From assembly GCF_900497805.2 (NCBI RefSeq), contig NW_020954615.1, positions 12,043,665 to 12,107,664 of the forward strand: 64,000 nt of DNA, in the 5' to 3' direction. Below the pieces are notes generated by a model. It worked only from the letters and a program-made list of their open reading frames with translations, ran no database searches and was not told the DNA's origin. This DNA comes from Vombatus ursinus (taxonomy: Eukaryota; Chordata; Mammalia; Diprotodontia; Vombatidae). Positions 33,262 through 43,762 of the stretch are shown piece by piece (within the stretch, counting starts at the first letter, position 1; the number at the start of each line of letters is the position of its first letter). Made by a program: the position numbers and the translations under genes.

Positions 33262-33650
33262 CAGGTCATTTAGGGAGTGCAGTGCTGGACCTAAGATCAG
33301 GATGAACTGGGTCCAAACCCTACCCCAGACCCTTGCTAGGTGTGTGATCCCAGGCAAATCATTTAACCTCTGGGTTTCAGGTTCATCGTTTACAAAATGA
33401 GGTGGCTGATGCAATGCATAAGGTATTGAGCTTGGAGTCAAGAGGATCTGAGTTCAAACACTGCCTCAGACAATTCCTAGCTGTGTAGCCTTAAGCAGTC
33501 AATTAACCAAGCATGTCTCATATTCCTCAGTTGTAAAAAGTGGGATTGGACTCAGTGACTTTCAAGGTCCTTTAGATCTCCAAATCTGTGATTCTGTGAC
33601 TTCTGAAGTCCTTTCCAGTTTTAAGGCTATGATCCTGTGATTTCTGATCC
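33262..33650 (+). mobile_element. Two SINEs in tandem: CORE-SINE then MIR3
   Basis: 33262-33403: 'gcagtgctggacctaagatc', 'gtgatcccaggcaaatcatt'. 33404-33650: a second head 'gagcttggagtcaagaggat', 'ctagctgtgtagccttaagc', then an L3-type tail partly doubled: 'gtgattctgtgacttctgaa' and 'gatcctgtgatttctgatcc'. The doubling mirrors the minisatellite at 5900-6310 in miniature. Confidence 0.75.
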
Positions 33651-33929
33651 CATGTCTGAGGTTGAAAGCTGAGGTTTCTGGGAGGTGAATGCAATCAAGA
33701 GCAAAAACAGGGAACCTGCTTTGAAAGGTTTGCTATGAGAAAAATTCACTAAAATAGTGGGAGGCGGTCAAAGCCTTTAGGGAGAAGGCAAAAAGGAGAA
33801 ATTTATTTTTGAGACAAATTATATAGAATCTACTATGCAGAATTCAAATCAGAAATCATCTCAGAAATAATATCTGCTCCTTCACCTAGCTATCAGGTCT
33901 TTCCCTCTCATTAGAGGCTCTGTCTCTAC
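33651..33929. other. Unassigned sequence
   Basis: No repeat recognised. Confidence 0.45.
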
Positions 33930-34077
33930 TCCCCAAGCTCCATTCTCAATCAACTCTCTCATGCTCCTGTGCCTGGACCCCACCCAACCCACATTTCTGC
34001 CCTTAGAAATGCTCATCTTTTTTTCAAGTCCCAGCCAGATGCCATCTGCTGCCTGCACATTCTTTCCTCCACCTCAG

Positions 34078-34114
<37 letters not shown>

Positions 34115-34200
34115 ACATACAACACATATACACACTGTTATCACTGATTTTTTTCCTCCCTTGATTTCTCTTGACACTTCACACATATTTGTCACATTCT
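33930..34200 (+). mobile_element. L2-like fragment with a (CA)n at 34081-34113
   Basis: 'aagtcccagccagatgccat' and 'ttcacacatatttgtcacat' fit L2 near its 3' part. The CA run sits inside. Diverged. Confidence 0.5.
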
Positions 34201-34490
34201 AACTTCTTTTATTGTTCTTTTTCACAGAATACATTGAAAGAAGTGGGAAGAATTGAATTATTTTAATGACACTTTTTGTTTTTGTATTCCATTCATTTCC
34301 AAATGAATACCTTCTCCTCCTGTTCTACCCAACTAGCCTTTCTTTTTAACAAAGTTTTTTTAAAAATACTATTTTAGCAGAACCAATAGACATTAACTGT
34401 TTTTGAAAGCATATGCAGCATTCCATATCCATAATACCTCACCTCCCCAAATCTCTCCAATGAAGTGCATTTTCTCATTTAAAAAAAAAG
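34201..34490. other. Possible old L1 3'-UTR-like sequence
   Basis: 'gcagaaccaatagacattaa', 'gcatatgcagcattccatat' and 'ccccaaatctctccaatgaa' resemble a repeat I associate with marsupial genomes (antisense, L1-like), but I cannot name it firmly. Confidence 0.35.
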
Positions 34491-34521
34491 GTGTAATGGG
34501 GACATTAGAGAGGACATGATA

Positions 34522-34601
34522 TGCAGGGTGGCCCAAAGTCTTGGAATAGTTTTAAGCCATTAAAGTTTTAAACAGTACTAAGACTTTAAGGATACCCTGC
34601 A
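34522..34601. mobile_element. Palindromic Tc1/mariner-like MITE, ~80 bp
   Basis: Ends are mutual reverse complements: 'tgcagggtggcccaaagtct' at the left, and 'agactttaaggataccctgc' before the right end. The centre continues the symmetry ('ttttaagccattaaagtttt'). Size and structure resemble the MADE1 type, an almost pure pair of inverted repeats. No coding capacity. Needs a transposase in trans. Confidence 0.75.
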
Positions 34602-34621
34602 CATCTTCTCCATTTAAAAAA

Positions 34622-34725
34622 AAAATTGATTTGGTAGAGGTAAATGCAGCCCTAAACATTCCTCTCAAACAAGCTGCTTCCCTTGAATAAGGTAACATCC
34701 TGCAAGATTTCAGGAAAGATACAAC
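34622..34725 (+). repeat. 104-bp direct repeat, copy B
   Basis: Partner of 31471-31574, 3.15 kb away in the same orientation. Lies between the MITE and an L2 tail. Confidence 0.85.
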
Positions 34726-34739
34726 AACTGAGCCCTGAT

Positions 34740-34930
34740 CTTCCACTGTGCCTCTTCCCCAAATTGCCTTTAATTCATCAGATACATATTCTATATTTGC
34801 TTATATGTGGACTTGTTGCATCACCTATTAGAAGGAGAGGGGATTGTAACATTTTTGTTGTTGTACCCCCAGCTCTTAGCTTAGTGTCCAGCATACGGCA
34901 AGCAGTTGATAAATGATTATTGATTGGTTG
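34740..34930 (+). mobile_element. L2 3' tail
   Basis: 'gttgtacccccagctcttag', 'cttagtgtccagcatacg', 'gttgataaatgattattgat'. Diverged. Confidence 0.8.
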
Positions 34931-35114
34931 AAGTCTTCAAGTATTCAAAGGGCTGTAATGGGGGAAGGATCTACTTATTCCATTTGGTGCCATAGGGCAG
35001 AAAACAAGGACTCATGAGTCAGAGTTGTAAAGACACAAACTTAGGTCTGATTCTAGGGGGAAAAAAAGCTTTGCCACGATTAGATCTGCCCAGAAGCTGA
35101 CTAGGCTGCCTGGA

Positions 35115-35290
35115 GAGCTAGAGTCAGAACTAGAAGGGACCTCAGAGGTCATTAGTCCAGACTCTCCTTCTACAAATGAAAAAACTGAGTCACTGACAAA
35201 TTAAGTCAACATACTCAGGCACATGAGTAGTAAAGAGGAGATCAGATTAGAACCTCGCACCTCTTACTCCAAATCCAGTACTGGGTCCAT
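35115..35290 (-). mobile_element. MIR3 SINE, antisense
   Basis: 'agaactagaagggacctcag', 'aatgaaaaaactgagtcact', 'cttactccaaatccagtact'. Confidence 0.8.
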
Positions 35291-35457
35291 GGTTTCCATT
35301 TCACTGGGATGCTCTTCAAGCTAAGCCTGAATAGTATTTCTTTCAAATGGATCAGAAAGAATTTTAATTCCATTATGGGAGTAGGGTGGATTGAGAAAAT
35401 ATAGATTGTCTCTGATATTCTTTCTGACCATGAGATGCTTATTTTATCTCCTTCCCC

Positions 35458-35716
35458 TTGTTGTTGTTTTTGTTGTTCAGTTATTTCGGTCATGTCTACT
35501 CTTTGCGACTCCATTTGGAGTTTTCTTGGCAAAGTTACTGAAGTGGTTTGCCATTTTCTTCTTCAGCTCATTTTACAGATGAGGAAACTGAGGCAAATAG
35601 GGTTAAGTGACTTGCCCAAGGTCACACAGCTAGTAAATGTTTCAGGCTGGATTTGAACTCAAATCTTTCTAACTCCAGGTCCTGCACTCTATCCACTGAG
35701 CCACCTAGCTGCCCAT
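35458..35716 (-). mobile_element. CORE-SINE with BovB-type tail (MAR1-like), full length, antisense
   Basis: Starts with the gtt-repeat RTE terminus 'ttgttgtttttgttgttcag', then 'ctctttgcgactccatttgg', 'cagctcattttacagatgag', CORE, and head end 'gagccacctagctgccca'. The best copy of this family here. Its tail matches the 3' end of the RTE at 16760. Confidence 0.95.
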
Positions 35717-36657
35717 CTCATTCCCTTCTAGACAGAAAAATGGGGAAGAGTTGGGTTTTTCTTTTGTCTGCATATTCAAGTCCAAGCATATGACTTCGCA
35801 CATAATGAATGCCTTATTAATACTTATCCAACCAAATGGCAAGATCCTGAAATCATTTTTTCTACCTATGCAACTAAAGTGGGCCTCACTCACTCTCATT
35901 TCAATTATCAGTTTTTCCATGATAGATCTTGTTATCATCTGCTATATTGTATGCGCTGTGCAGCCCTTTTCCTTCTTCTTTCCATATACGAAGTGGAAAT
36001 ACTAAGGGGTTACTCTGGTAGTTTTTAATATAATAACAGTGAACTTTTATCCCATTGTTGACAGAAGAGATTGAGTTATTGTGGACAGAATGGATTCGGT
36101 TTCCTGGATAGATTAAGGCTGTTGATAAACCACATTTTGCTAGCATTCCTGACTGAGTGGTGATGAAGAATATTTTATTGGTGGAATGAATTGGGACAGG
36201 CAAGCACAAATGCAAACAGCTTAATCTATTCTGCTGATAAAATATATTTATCGAGTGATCAATCCATTCTGTTGACAAGTATATTTTGGCTCATATCAAG
36301 AAAGAAGAACCTTTTTAGATGAAATAAACTCCATCTACAACTGGAAAAGCTGTGAATAAAAAAGTTACCTGCTATTCTCCTGATTCCTGTTGACAAATGG
36401 AGTGGGGATCTTTAGACTACAGGTATTCAGTGCTGGGCAATAGTGACCATTGAAAAGGGAAGGCTCTATCTGCTCATTGAAGTCCATAGTGAGGGTTTCC
36501 TTTAGCCAGACTGTAATAAAGTAAGGAATTGTCTGTCCATATGCACTCCAAACCAACAAGAAACTTTTCCGGTTTCAGTGATTTTTCAATTAATTTTCAT
36601 TGTCAGATTAAAGCTACATCCTAATTACAGTATCACAGATTTAAAGCTGGAAGGGAG
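35717..36657. other. Unassigned ~900-bp block
   Basis: No repeat recognised until a short L3/MIR3 tail piece at 36630-36657 ('agatttaaagctggaaggga'). Small inverted word pairs occur at 36055-36290 ('ctgttgataaac', 'gttgacaag'). Frames up to 125 codons show no family. Confidence 0.4.
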
Positions 36658-36930
36658 ACAGTCAAGTAGAACAGCAAATAGAATTTTGGGTCTGGAGTCA
36701 GGAAGACCTGAGTTCAAATCTGGATTCAGAGACTGACTAGCTGTGTAATCCTGGGCAAGTCACTTAACCTCTGTCTACATCAGTTTCATCATCTATAAAA
36801 TAGGAATAATAAATACTAGCACCTATCTCTCAATGTTGTTGTGAAGATCAATTGATAAGAAGGATTTGTAAAGTGCTTTGCAAAGCTTATAGGGCCATGT
36901 CAATGCTAGCAATTATTATCTATGATAATG
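36658..36930 (+). mobile_element. tRNA-headed SINE with MIR-type tail
   Basis: 'gggtctggagtcaggaagac', 'ctgtgtaatcctgggcaagt', 'atctataaaataggaataat', 'gtaaagtgctttgcaaagct', 'gctagcaattattatc'. Inserted beside an L3-type tail. Confidence 0.9.
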
Positions 36931-37125
36931 ATGCAGAGTTCTATAATTGGAAAGAATCTCAGAGGACATTAGGCCAATCTCTTCATTTTATAGATATGCA
37001 AAATGACGCTCAGACAGTTGTGACTTACCCAGTGTTATATAGCTAAGTATCAGAGGAAGGATTTGAATTCAGATCTTCTTTGAATGCAGATATAAGGCTA
37101 TCTACTACAAAATTACACTACATTG
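36931..37125 (-). mobile_element. MIR3 SINE, antisense
   Basis: 'ttctataattggaaagaatc', 'cattttatagatatgcaaaa', 'atagctaagtatcagaggaa'. Confidence 0.7.
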
Positions 37126-37149
37126 CCTCCATTTGATAGTAATGATGGA

Positions 37150-37298
37150 ATGTATTATGTATGTACCTGTGGTAGAGCTTTCCAAGCTCATATTGGTCTG
37201 ATCATCCATAGTAGGACAAACTACACCTTGACTCCAACATAGTGATGCCATTTTGATCCTCTCTGAGAGTAAAGAACAACAACCAACCAACCAACCAT
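37150..37298 (+). mobile_element. RTE-like LINE 2, 3' terminus with zinc-finger-like C-terminus
   Basis: Same family as 62413-64000. The frame from about 37158 reads 'YVCTCGRAFQAHIGLIIH', then 'SRTNYTLTPT' and a stop. This is a C2H2-like pattern: paired Cys, 12 residues, His; the last ligand is Asn here and one codon is missing between the Cys pair. The 3' UTR is short ('gtgatgccattttgatcct') and ends in (ACCA)n at 37280-37298, as RTE elements typically end in short tandem repeats. Confidence 0.8.
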
Positions 37299-37544
37299 GC
37301 TTTGTAATTATTATCCCCACTTACTAATGCAGAAATTGAGGTTTTAAAAATGGCATTAAACTCAAATAGAAACAGATCCCGTCACCACATATTGACTTAG
37401 AAAACCACAAGTTAACATTATCTATGTTTAATTGTATTTTATTTATTTTTAAAATATTTCCCAAATATATTTTATTCTGGTTCCTGTAGCGATCAGGAGT
37501 TATATACCCTTAGGTTTCCCATTTCTGCTCTAAGAGTATTGAGT
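37299..37544. other. Unassigned; possible MIR and L1-like scraps
   Basis: 'ttattatccccacttactaa' looks like antisense MIR. The rest is AT-rich. Confidence 0.35.
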
Positions 37545-37735
37545 ATTGTAGATTTAGAAATGGAAAGGCCCTTAGAGGCCGTCTACTCCAAACCTCTTCA
37601 CTTTACAGATCAGGAAAGTGAATGGGCTTACCCAAGCCCACATAGCTGGTCAGCTTCAAAGATTTGATTCAAAACCATATTTCTCTTGGTCCATTTTGAA
37701 TCTATCCACTGTCATACATTGCCTGTAAGCATGAG
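37545..37735 (-). mobile_element. MIR3 SINE, antisense
   Basis: 'gatttagaaatggaaaggcc', 'tttacagatcaggaaagtga', 'tctatccactgtcatacatt'. Confidence 0.75.
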
Positions 37736-38299
37736 AACCACTTAGTTTCATTATAAATTCAGCCTCTTCTAGGAAGGAAATAAACATGGATTAGAGAATA
37801 ATGAACTGCTTCATGAGGCAATGATTTTCTAGGAGTGTTAGAAGAAGACATGGGTGATACTTAGTGGGAATATTGGTGTAGGGATTCAGGTAATGGGTCT
37901 TCCAAATCAAATATCCTCTGATCCAAAGTTCTCCTGGGCAGTGGGATTTTACAGCCCATGGTTGATTGAGTTCATTCACTTCCAGAAAGGTCTTGTGCCA
38001 GGTATCAGTGACAGACCACTGATGCAAAAACCATGTGCTAGCAAAATTTAGGTTGAGACTCAAAAAGACACAGAAGCTGCCAGGGAATAAGCATGTGAGT
38101 GTCACACAAGAAGCCCCTGTTTCTACATAGAGAATAGAAGCCAATCCTGCATGGTTTAAAATGACTAAGGACCTCAGAGAGGGCATTGGAAAATAGGAGT
38201 CAGTTAGAGCCTCTGAAGATGGTAGCACAGCTAAACTATGGTTTATTTGCATACATCTATGGGAAATGCTTCCATTTACACTGAGAGAGGAAGCTCATT
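37736..38299. other. Unassigned, contains the longest high-complexity frame
   Basis: Repeat-free. The antisense frame at 37791-38252 has 153 codons but shows no recognisable domain, no clear start context and no repeated or structured sequence. I take it as chance but record it. Confidence 0.4.
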
Positions 38300-38527
38300 A
38301 TAAAGAATAGAACTGCTGGACTCATAATGAGGAAAACCTGAATTCTAATTCCACCTCCTCTATTTACTAATGCTTGACCCTGGGTGAGTCACTTAACCTC
38401 TGTTTGCCTTAATCCACTGGAGAAGGAAATGGAAAACCACTCCAGAATCTTTGCCAAGAAAACCCCACGGACAGCATGGTCCATGCAATCATGAAGAGTT
38501 GGACATGGCTGAACGAGTGAATAGCAA
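38300..38527 (+). mobile_element. CORE-SINE with BovB-type tail (MAR1-like)
   Basis: 'gaccctgggtgagtcactta', 'ccactggagaaggaaatgga', 'tgaagagttggacatggctg'. The tail is complete, the head degenerate. Confidence 0.85.
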
Positions 38528-38534
38528 GAATGTC

Positions 38535-39112
38535 TTTTAACTCTCAGCCTCCAGTGGTTCCCTATTTCCTCTTGGACCAAATATAAAATCCTGTTTCACT
38601 TTTGAGCCCACCATTACCTGGTACCTTCTTACCTTTACAGTCTTCTTACACCTTACCCCACAACCTCTCTTTGTACTCTGAGATCCAGTGATCCTGGCTT
38701 TATCACACAAAATACTCCATCTCCTAAATCCAAGCATTTTCCCTGGCTATCCCCCATGTCTGGAAAGTTCTCCCTCCTCATCACTGTCTCCTGCCTTTCC
38801 TGACTTCCTTTAAGTACCAATTAAAATCCTGCCTTGTACAGGAATCCTTTCCTGATCTGCCTTGATGTGAGTTTCTTAAAAGCTGCCTCCCTTTGGGTTA
38901 AATTCCACTCACATTCCTGGGCTGGGCACCTTCTTCCTCCCTTCTCCAAACAACCTCTCTTATTTTCTGCTCCCATTTGGGTGTTTTCTTCCCCCATTAG
39001 ATTGTAAGGACCTTGAAGTCAAGAACTGTCTTCCTCTTCATATTTGTAACCCCAGTGCTTAGCACAGCGCCTGGCATTTAGTAGGTGCTTAATAAATGTT
39101 CAGTGATTGAGT
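38535..39112 (+). mobile_element. L2 LINE 3' end
   Basis: 'ctccagtggttccctatttc', 'ccaaatataaaatcctgttt', 'ccattagattgtaaggacct', 'agcgcctggcatttagtagg', 'aataaatgttcagtgattga'. A long C-terminal plus tail copy. Confidence 0.92.
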
Positions 39113-39114
39113 AG

Positions 39115-39830
39115 TGCCTTCCTTCTGTTAATTATCTTCATTTTTCCTGTATATACCATATTTCTACATGTCTATCTAAATGTTGTCTCCCTCATTAGAC
39201 TGTGAACTCCTTGAGTGCAGAGCTGTTTTTTTTGTTTTGGGGGAAGGCTATGTTTTGTCCATCTCTTGGCTGTCACCTATGCCTGGAGTGCTCTCCCTCC
39301 TCAATTCCACCTACTGATGTCTCTGGCTTCCTTTTGTTACACAGTTGCTTTTCAATCATGTTCAACTCTCTGTGACCTATTTGAGGTTTGCTGGCAAAGA
39401 AACTAGAGTGGTTTGCTGTTTCCTTCTCCAGCTTATTTTACAAATGAGAAACTGAGGGAAACAGGGTTAAGTGAATTGCCCAGAATCACACAGCTAATAA
39501 GTGCCTGAGGCTGAACTTGAACCCCTGACGATGAATCTGAACTCTATCCAATACACCACCTCACTGCTCCTAAGTCCCAAATAAAGTTCTATCCATCTTT
39601 CACAGGAGCCCTTCCCTAACCCCTCTTAATTTTAGTTCTTCCTTCTGTTAACTATTTCCTATTAATCTTGCATATGGTTTGCTTTCTATATATTTGTGTG
39701 CCTGGTATCTCCCCTTTAGATAGCAAGTTCCTTGAGGGTAAGGCCTGCCTTTTATGTGTTTTAATAGCCCCAGCACTTAGCACAATGCCTGGCATACAGC
39801 AAGAACTTAATAAATGCCAGTTGACTATCT
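39115..39830 (+). mobile_element. Two more L2 pieces in the same orientation
   Basis: 39115-39235 is an L2 end cut at 'gtgcagagct'. 39255-39830 is another L2 ('cctatgcctggagtgctctc', 'gagggtaaggcctgcctttt', 'taataaatgccagttgacta') split by the antisense SINE at 39340-39571. With 38535-39112 this makes three L2 3' ends in a row. Confidence 0.85.
39340..39571 (-). mobile_element. CORE-SINE with BovB-type tail, antisense, nested in L2
   Basis: 'tttgttacacagttgctttt', 'tttccttctccagcttattt', CORE 'cagaatcacacagctaataa', head end 'caccacctcactgctcct'. L2 sequence lies on both sides. Confidence 0.9.
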
Positions 39831-39832
39831 GA

Positions 39833-40158
39833 TTATAAAATGGGCATAATAATAATCCTTACCTCTCAGGGGTGTTGTGAAGATCAGATGAAATACCGAT
39901 CTAAACTCAGCAAAAGGTATTCTTGATCCACTTGAGCTTTCCTCTGTGAATGGTCAAGCCAACTCTTTGGCATTATTACAAGATATCTTTCTGGCAGGCT
40001 GGCAGGTGTCCAAGGCTCAATGCAGTTGGCACAATATCATCCACAAAATTGGACTCTTTGCGAGCAGACACCATGTTTTTCCCTGTATCCTCAGCACCTA
40101 GTACAGTGCCTGGTACATAGATAGCACTTAATAAATGCTTATTGACTGACTGACAATC
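39833..40158 (+). mobile_element. MIR piece, unassigned stretch, and L2 tail
   Basis: 39833-39900 MIR ('ataatcCttacctctcagg'). 39901-40054 unassigned. 40055-40158 L2 tail ('cctgtatcctcagcacctag', 'taataaatgcttattgactg'). Confidence 0.7.
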
Positions 40159-40189
40159 CAGGCATTTGGTCAATCCTTAATACATTTAA

Positions 40190-40860
40190 TTATACTCTTC
40201 TGGCCCAAATCCCTCCATTTTATCCATAGGAATAGCATGAAATCATTTATCAAATACTGCAATACAACTAAACACTAAAAACTCAAACTATACCTGCCCC
40301 ATTCCCCTGAGTTACCAGTTAACAGCCCAGTTCAAAGGAGAAATATAGTTAGAATGGAGTGATTGAATCTCGTTAATGTCATACTAGGCTTCTTTGGTCA
40401 CACTCCCTCTTTCGACTTTTTCACTAACTGTATCTTTATTTATACAGACTCACATATTGCCAAGAATTGAAGTCAAGGTCACAGGCAGAGTTTGGAGAAT
40501 CTATTCACTTTCCCTTTTTTTGACAACTGTGATGACTTTGGCCCTTCTCCAGTCAACCTCTCCCTTTTACCATGACCTTAGCAATTCACTTCTGCCAATT
40601 CTTTCAATTTTTGAGAAGGTTTTTCATTTGGGCCAGGTATTTTGAGTTCGTCTAGGGCTGCTGTCTTCTTACTTATTTTGGGAATCAACTCACACTTCCT
40701 ATTAGCCATATTTGTTCTGTCCTTTCCAGTCCAGAGGTCATCCTGCTTGCCAGAGAAAATAAAAGCAAAAAAAAAAGGGGGTGAGATACTAAACCTGCTC
40801 TCTCTTGTCAGTGATCACTGTCACTGATGACAGAGAAAAGGCAGACTTGCAAACATTTCT
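40190..40860 (-). mobile_element. L3/CR1 LINE, ~670 bp of RT, antisense
   Basis: 'catgaaatcatttatcaaat', 'gccaagaattgaagtcaagg', 'ttggcccttctccagtcaac', 'cttctgccaattctttcaat', 'tctgtcctttccagtcc' and 'gccagagaaaataaaagcaa' are the antisense of the upstream RT part of CR1/L3. It covers a different part of the LINE than 26390-27640, with which it overlaps only slightly. No frame remains open. Confidence 0.85.
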
Positions 40861-41776
40861 ATAGACATTTAAAGGTTGCAAAGTCCTTTCCTCATAACAA
40901 CCATGTGAGTTAGGGGAAGTAAAAAGTGCCTTCTGGCTTATGAATCTGTCTCTTGTGAGTTTGTTTCCCATAAATTGTTCCCCTAGAGCCTAATCTCCCA
41001 GAGTGGAGAGACAGAATTGAGTTTCTGAACTTACAAGCTGGAGGAATACTGTCTGCACCTGGGATGACCCTATTGAGATGCATCTCCACCCAAAATACAC
41101 TGCAGTTCTTACTCCAGCCACCTTAACTACACCCAAGTCATTATTTCCACCATAGCAATCTCCCAGGCCAGTGCCCAGTGGCTTAGAAACACATACAGTC
41201 TAGAGTGAGCTGTCGTATTTGCAATGAGGCTATTTTTTTCTGAGTTTTATAGGAAATAATTAAGGATAACTTCAGATGCTGAACTTAGAACAAGCAACTG
41301 AGGTTAATAACAAATGCCATGTCTGTTCTTTTATTTTCAATAACATATGTTTATTTCCAGCATTGTGGACAGAAAGATGATTTCTTTATTTTAAACGATG
41401 TTATCTTTGATTTGTCATGTCCCGCAGGTTGGTTTGTCGTATGAAAGACAATGAAAAGAATAATTTAAAACTAAAAACATATGTAATTCTGGGTCTTGTC
41501 TTTTCCCTTTTTTAAAAAAAAATCTTCCAGATCAAGAAAGAAAAGTGGTTTAAGGGGTGATAGAAAGCATTCCCATTCCTGGGGCTTTGTATTTAATTTC
41601 TAATAAATAATCATTATAAATTAAACACGTTCAAGTGACTGTGGTGGTGTGCCAGGCACAGGGAAAACAAAGACAAAAGGAAGAAATTCTACTGGAAGAA
41701 TACAATATGCGTACAGGTCTGCCCTTCCATTATGCCCTCTGCAGTAATGATTCTACGATTTTAAAATGTCCTTCCT
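40861..41776. other. MIR scrap (to 40925), then a repeat-free block
   Basis: 40861-40925 is antisense MIR ('aaagtcctttcctcataaca'). 41170-41480 has no recognised repeat and has the texture of a conserved element ('gaaataattaaggataact', 'ggttaataacaaatgccatg'). A weak L2-tail antisense piece lies at 41625-41700. Confidence 0.4.
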
Positions 41777-42035
41777 AAGCAGGTAGGTGGTATAGTAGAT
41801 ACAGCATTGGCCCTGGAGTCAGGAAGATCTGGGTTCAAATCTGGCCTCAGACATTTACTAGCTGTGTCACCCGGACAAGGCTCTTAACCTCAGTTTCTTC
41901 AACTTTAAAATGAAGATAGTGATAACATCTATCTCACAGGGTGATGTGAAGCTGAAATGAGATATTTGTAAAGTGCTTAGCACCGTACCTGGTACATAGT
42001 AGGCCCTTAAGAAATGCTTATTCCCTTTTCCCTTT
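41777..42035 (+). mobile_element. tRNA-headed SINE with MIR/L2-type tail
   Basis: 'ggccctggagtcaggaagat', 'tttactagctgtgtcacccg', 'caactttaaaatgaagatag', 'gcaccgtacctggtacatag', 'agaaatgcttattcccttt'. A fragment resembling L3 follows at about 42230-42312. Confidence 0.9.
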
Positions 42036-42314
42036 CCTTCCTATTAAATCTCTTCTCACATTCCTCACATCTTGCAATAATGGAAACCTAGATCACCACC
42101 ACAAAACATTCCATCTCTGCCCCTTATTTCCTGATTTGGAGGTACCTCTTCCCATACCTGGTGATCCACTGGGAATGGTAGCAAGACCAGACCCATTCTT
42201 TATCATTTCCCATTTCAGATATTCTTTTGATCAGTCCCCAATCAATTTAATTCCACTATCTTCTAGTCAACATCTCTCCATTTTCCCCCCACAAAAAATA
42301 CCATGAAATATTTA

Positions 42315-42578
42315 TAAGCAATTAGGTGACACAGTGAATAAATTGCTGGGTCTGGAGTCAGGAAGACCTGAGTTCCAATCCATTCTCAATTATTTAATGG
42401 CTGTGTTACCTGGGCAAGTCGCTTAACCAATGTATGACTCAGTTTATTCAACTTTAAAACAGGGAGAATGGTCATCTACCTTGCAGGGTTATTGTAAAGA
42501 TCAAATGATATATTTATAAAGCAATCATCACAGCATCTGGCACATAGTAGGTGCTTAACAAGTGCATGTTCTCTTCTC
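42315..42578 (+). mobile_element. tRNA-headed SINE with MIR/L2-type tail
   Basis: Same subtype as 41777-42035: 'gggtctggagtcaggaagac', 'gctgtgttacctgggcaagt', 'cacagcatctggcacatag'. Confidence 0.9.
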
Positions 42579-42919
42579 CTTCTTCCTTCTCTTTCCTTCT
42601 GCTATCACTCAGCAACCTCTTCTCACTTGAAGTTTGCCCCATTCAGATATATTTCCCCACCCCAACCTTGTTGTCTGCTCTTTATGGAACCTGAAATCAT
42701 TCTGTCTTTATCGAGCTCATAGTGTTCCTCTCCACCAGAACACCATACCTTGTACTTAGATGCTTCAATAGACATGTTGATATCACCTCAACATCATGGC
42801 TTTCCAGTTCATCAGCCTCCTTCGCTGACATGATCTGTACCTTTATTTCACTTCAGTTAAAGCCAGGAATGGCCATATTATTGAAATCATCATCACCACC
42901 AACTGCTCCATGTTTATTA

Positions 42920-43053
42920 ACAACAACCACAACAATAATAATAATAATAACTTTTTTATTTTATTTTATTTTATTTTGGTGAGGCAATTGAGGTTAAAAG
43001 ATGCCCAGAGTCACACAGCTAGTGAGTGTTACGTGTCACCACCTAGCTGCCAC
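42920..43053 (-). mobile_element. Short poly-A-tail SINE, antisense, with AAT and TTTTA runs
   Basis: (AAC/AAT)n at 42920-42951, then a tttta tail, 'ggtgaggcaattgaggtta', 'gagtcacacagctagtgagt' and head end 'ccacctagctgcc'. The middle is deleted. Confidence 0.85.
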
Positions 43054-43064
43054 TATTTTATTTT

Positions 43065-43560
43065 TAATGTGTGGAATAAAACAAACATGTCTACAACATA
43101 GTATAATAAAAAGGTGATTACACATGAGGCTACAAATCTATTATGTACAACTTGCTATTCCTTTTAAATATATAATATAATTATCATGTGAAATGTCTTT
43201 TTTTCTTCCCTCCCAATGTCCTAGAGATGGCTACCATTAGACACAAATAGGTATATATATGGAAAATTATTCTATACATTTTTATTTAACAGTTCTTTCT
43301 CTGGATGTATATAGTGTCTTCATATGTTCTTTATAGTTAATTGGGGTATTTATAATAGTCAAAATGACTTATTTGCTCAAAGTCATTCTTAAAACAATAT
43401 TGCTGTTACTGTATACAATGTTCTCTTGGTTCTGCTCATTTCACTCTTCATTATTTTGTGCAAGTCATTCCATGTTTTTCTAAGATCATGGAACTCATCA
43501 TTTGTTATAGCACAATAGTATTCCATCACAAGCATATACCACAGCTTGTCCAGCCACTTT
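43065..43560 (-). mobile_element. L1 3' end, antisense
   Basis: 'ttctctggatgtatatagtg', 'gctgttactgtatacaatgt', 'ggttctgctcatttcactct', 'gcacaatagtattccatcac', 'ataccacagcttgtccagcc' are antisense marsupial L1 3' sequence, sense counterparts of which occur at 55690-56500. Confidence 0.88.
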
Positions 43561-43562
43561 TA

Positions 43563-43762
43563 TGTAGTGCAAAGTTTTACAAAGGACTTTACAAACATAA
43601 TCCACTTCATATTTATGGGTCATCGTTGTCACTTACAGATGAGGAAACCAAGGTTGAGTGATTAAGCCACTTACCTACAGTTACATAACTGAGGGAGAAT
43701 TTGAACTCAGGTCTTCCTTGACTCCAAGTCTAGCACTCTAATATGCCATCTTGCTGACTGTA
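43563..43762 (-). mobile_element. MIR SINE, antisense
   Basis: 'ggactttacaaacataatcc', 'cttacagatgaggaaaccaa', 'atttgaactcaggtcttcct'. Confidence 0.8.

Noticed and set aside
37791-38252. 153-codon antisense frame, longest of high complexity
   Set aside because: No recognisable domain or composition bias, no start context and no neighbouring exon signals; a frame this long is plausible by chance in 64 kb.
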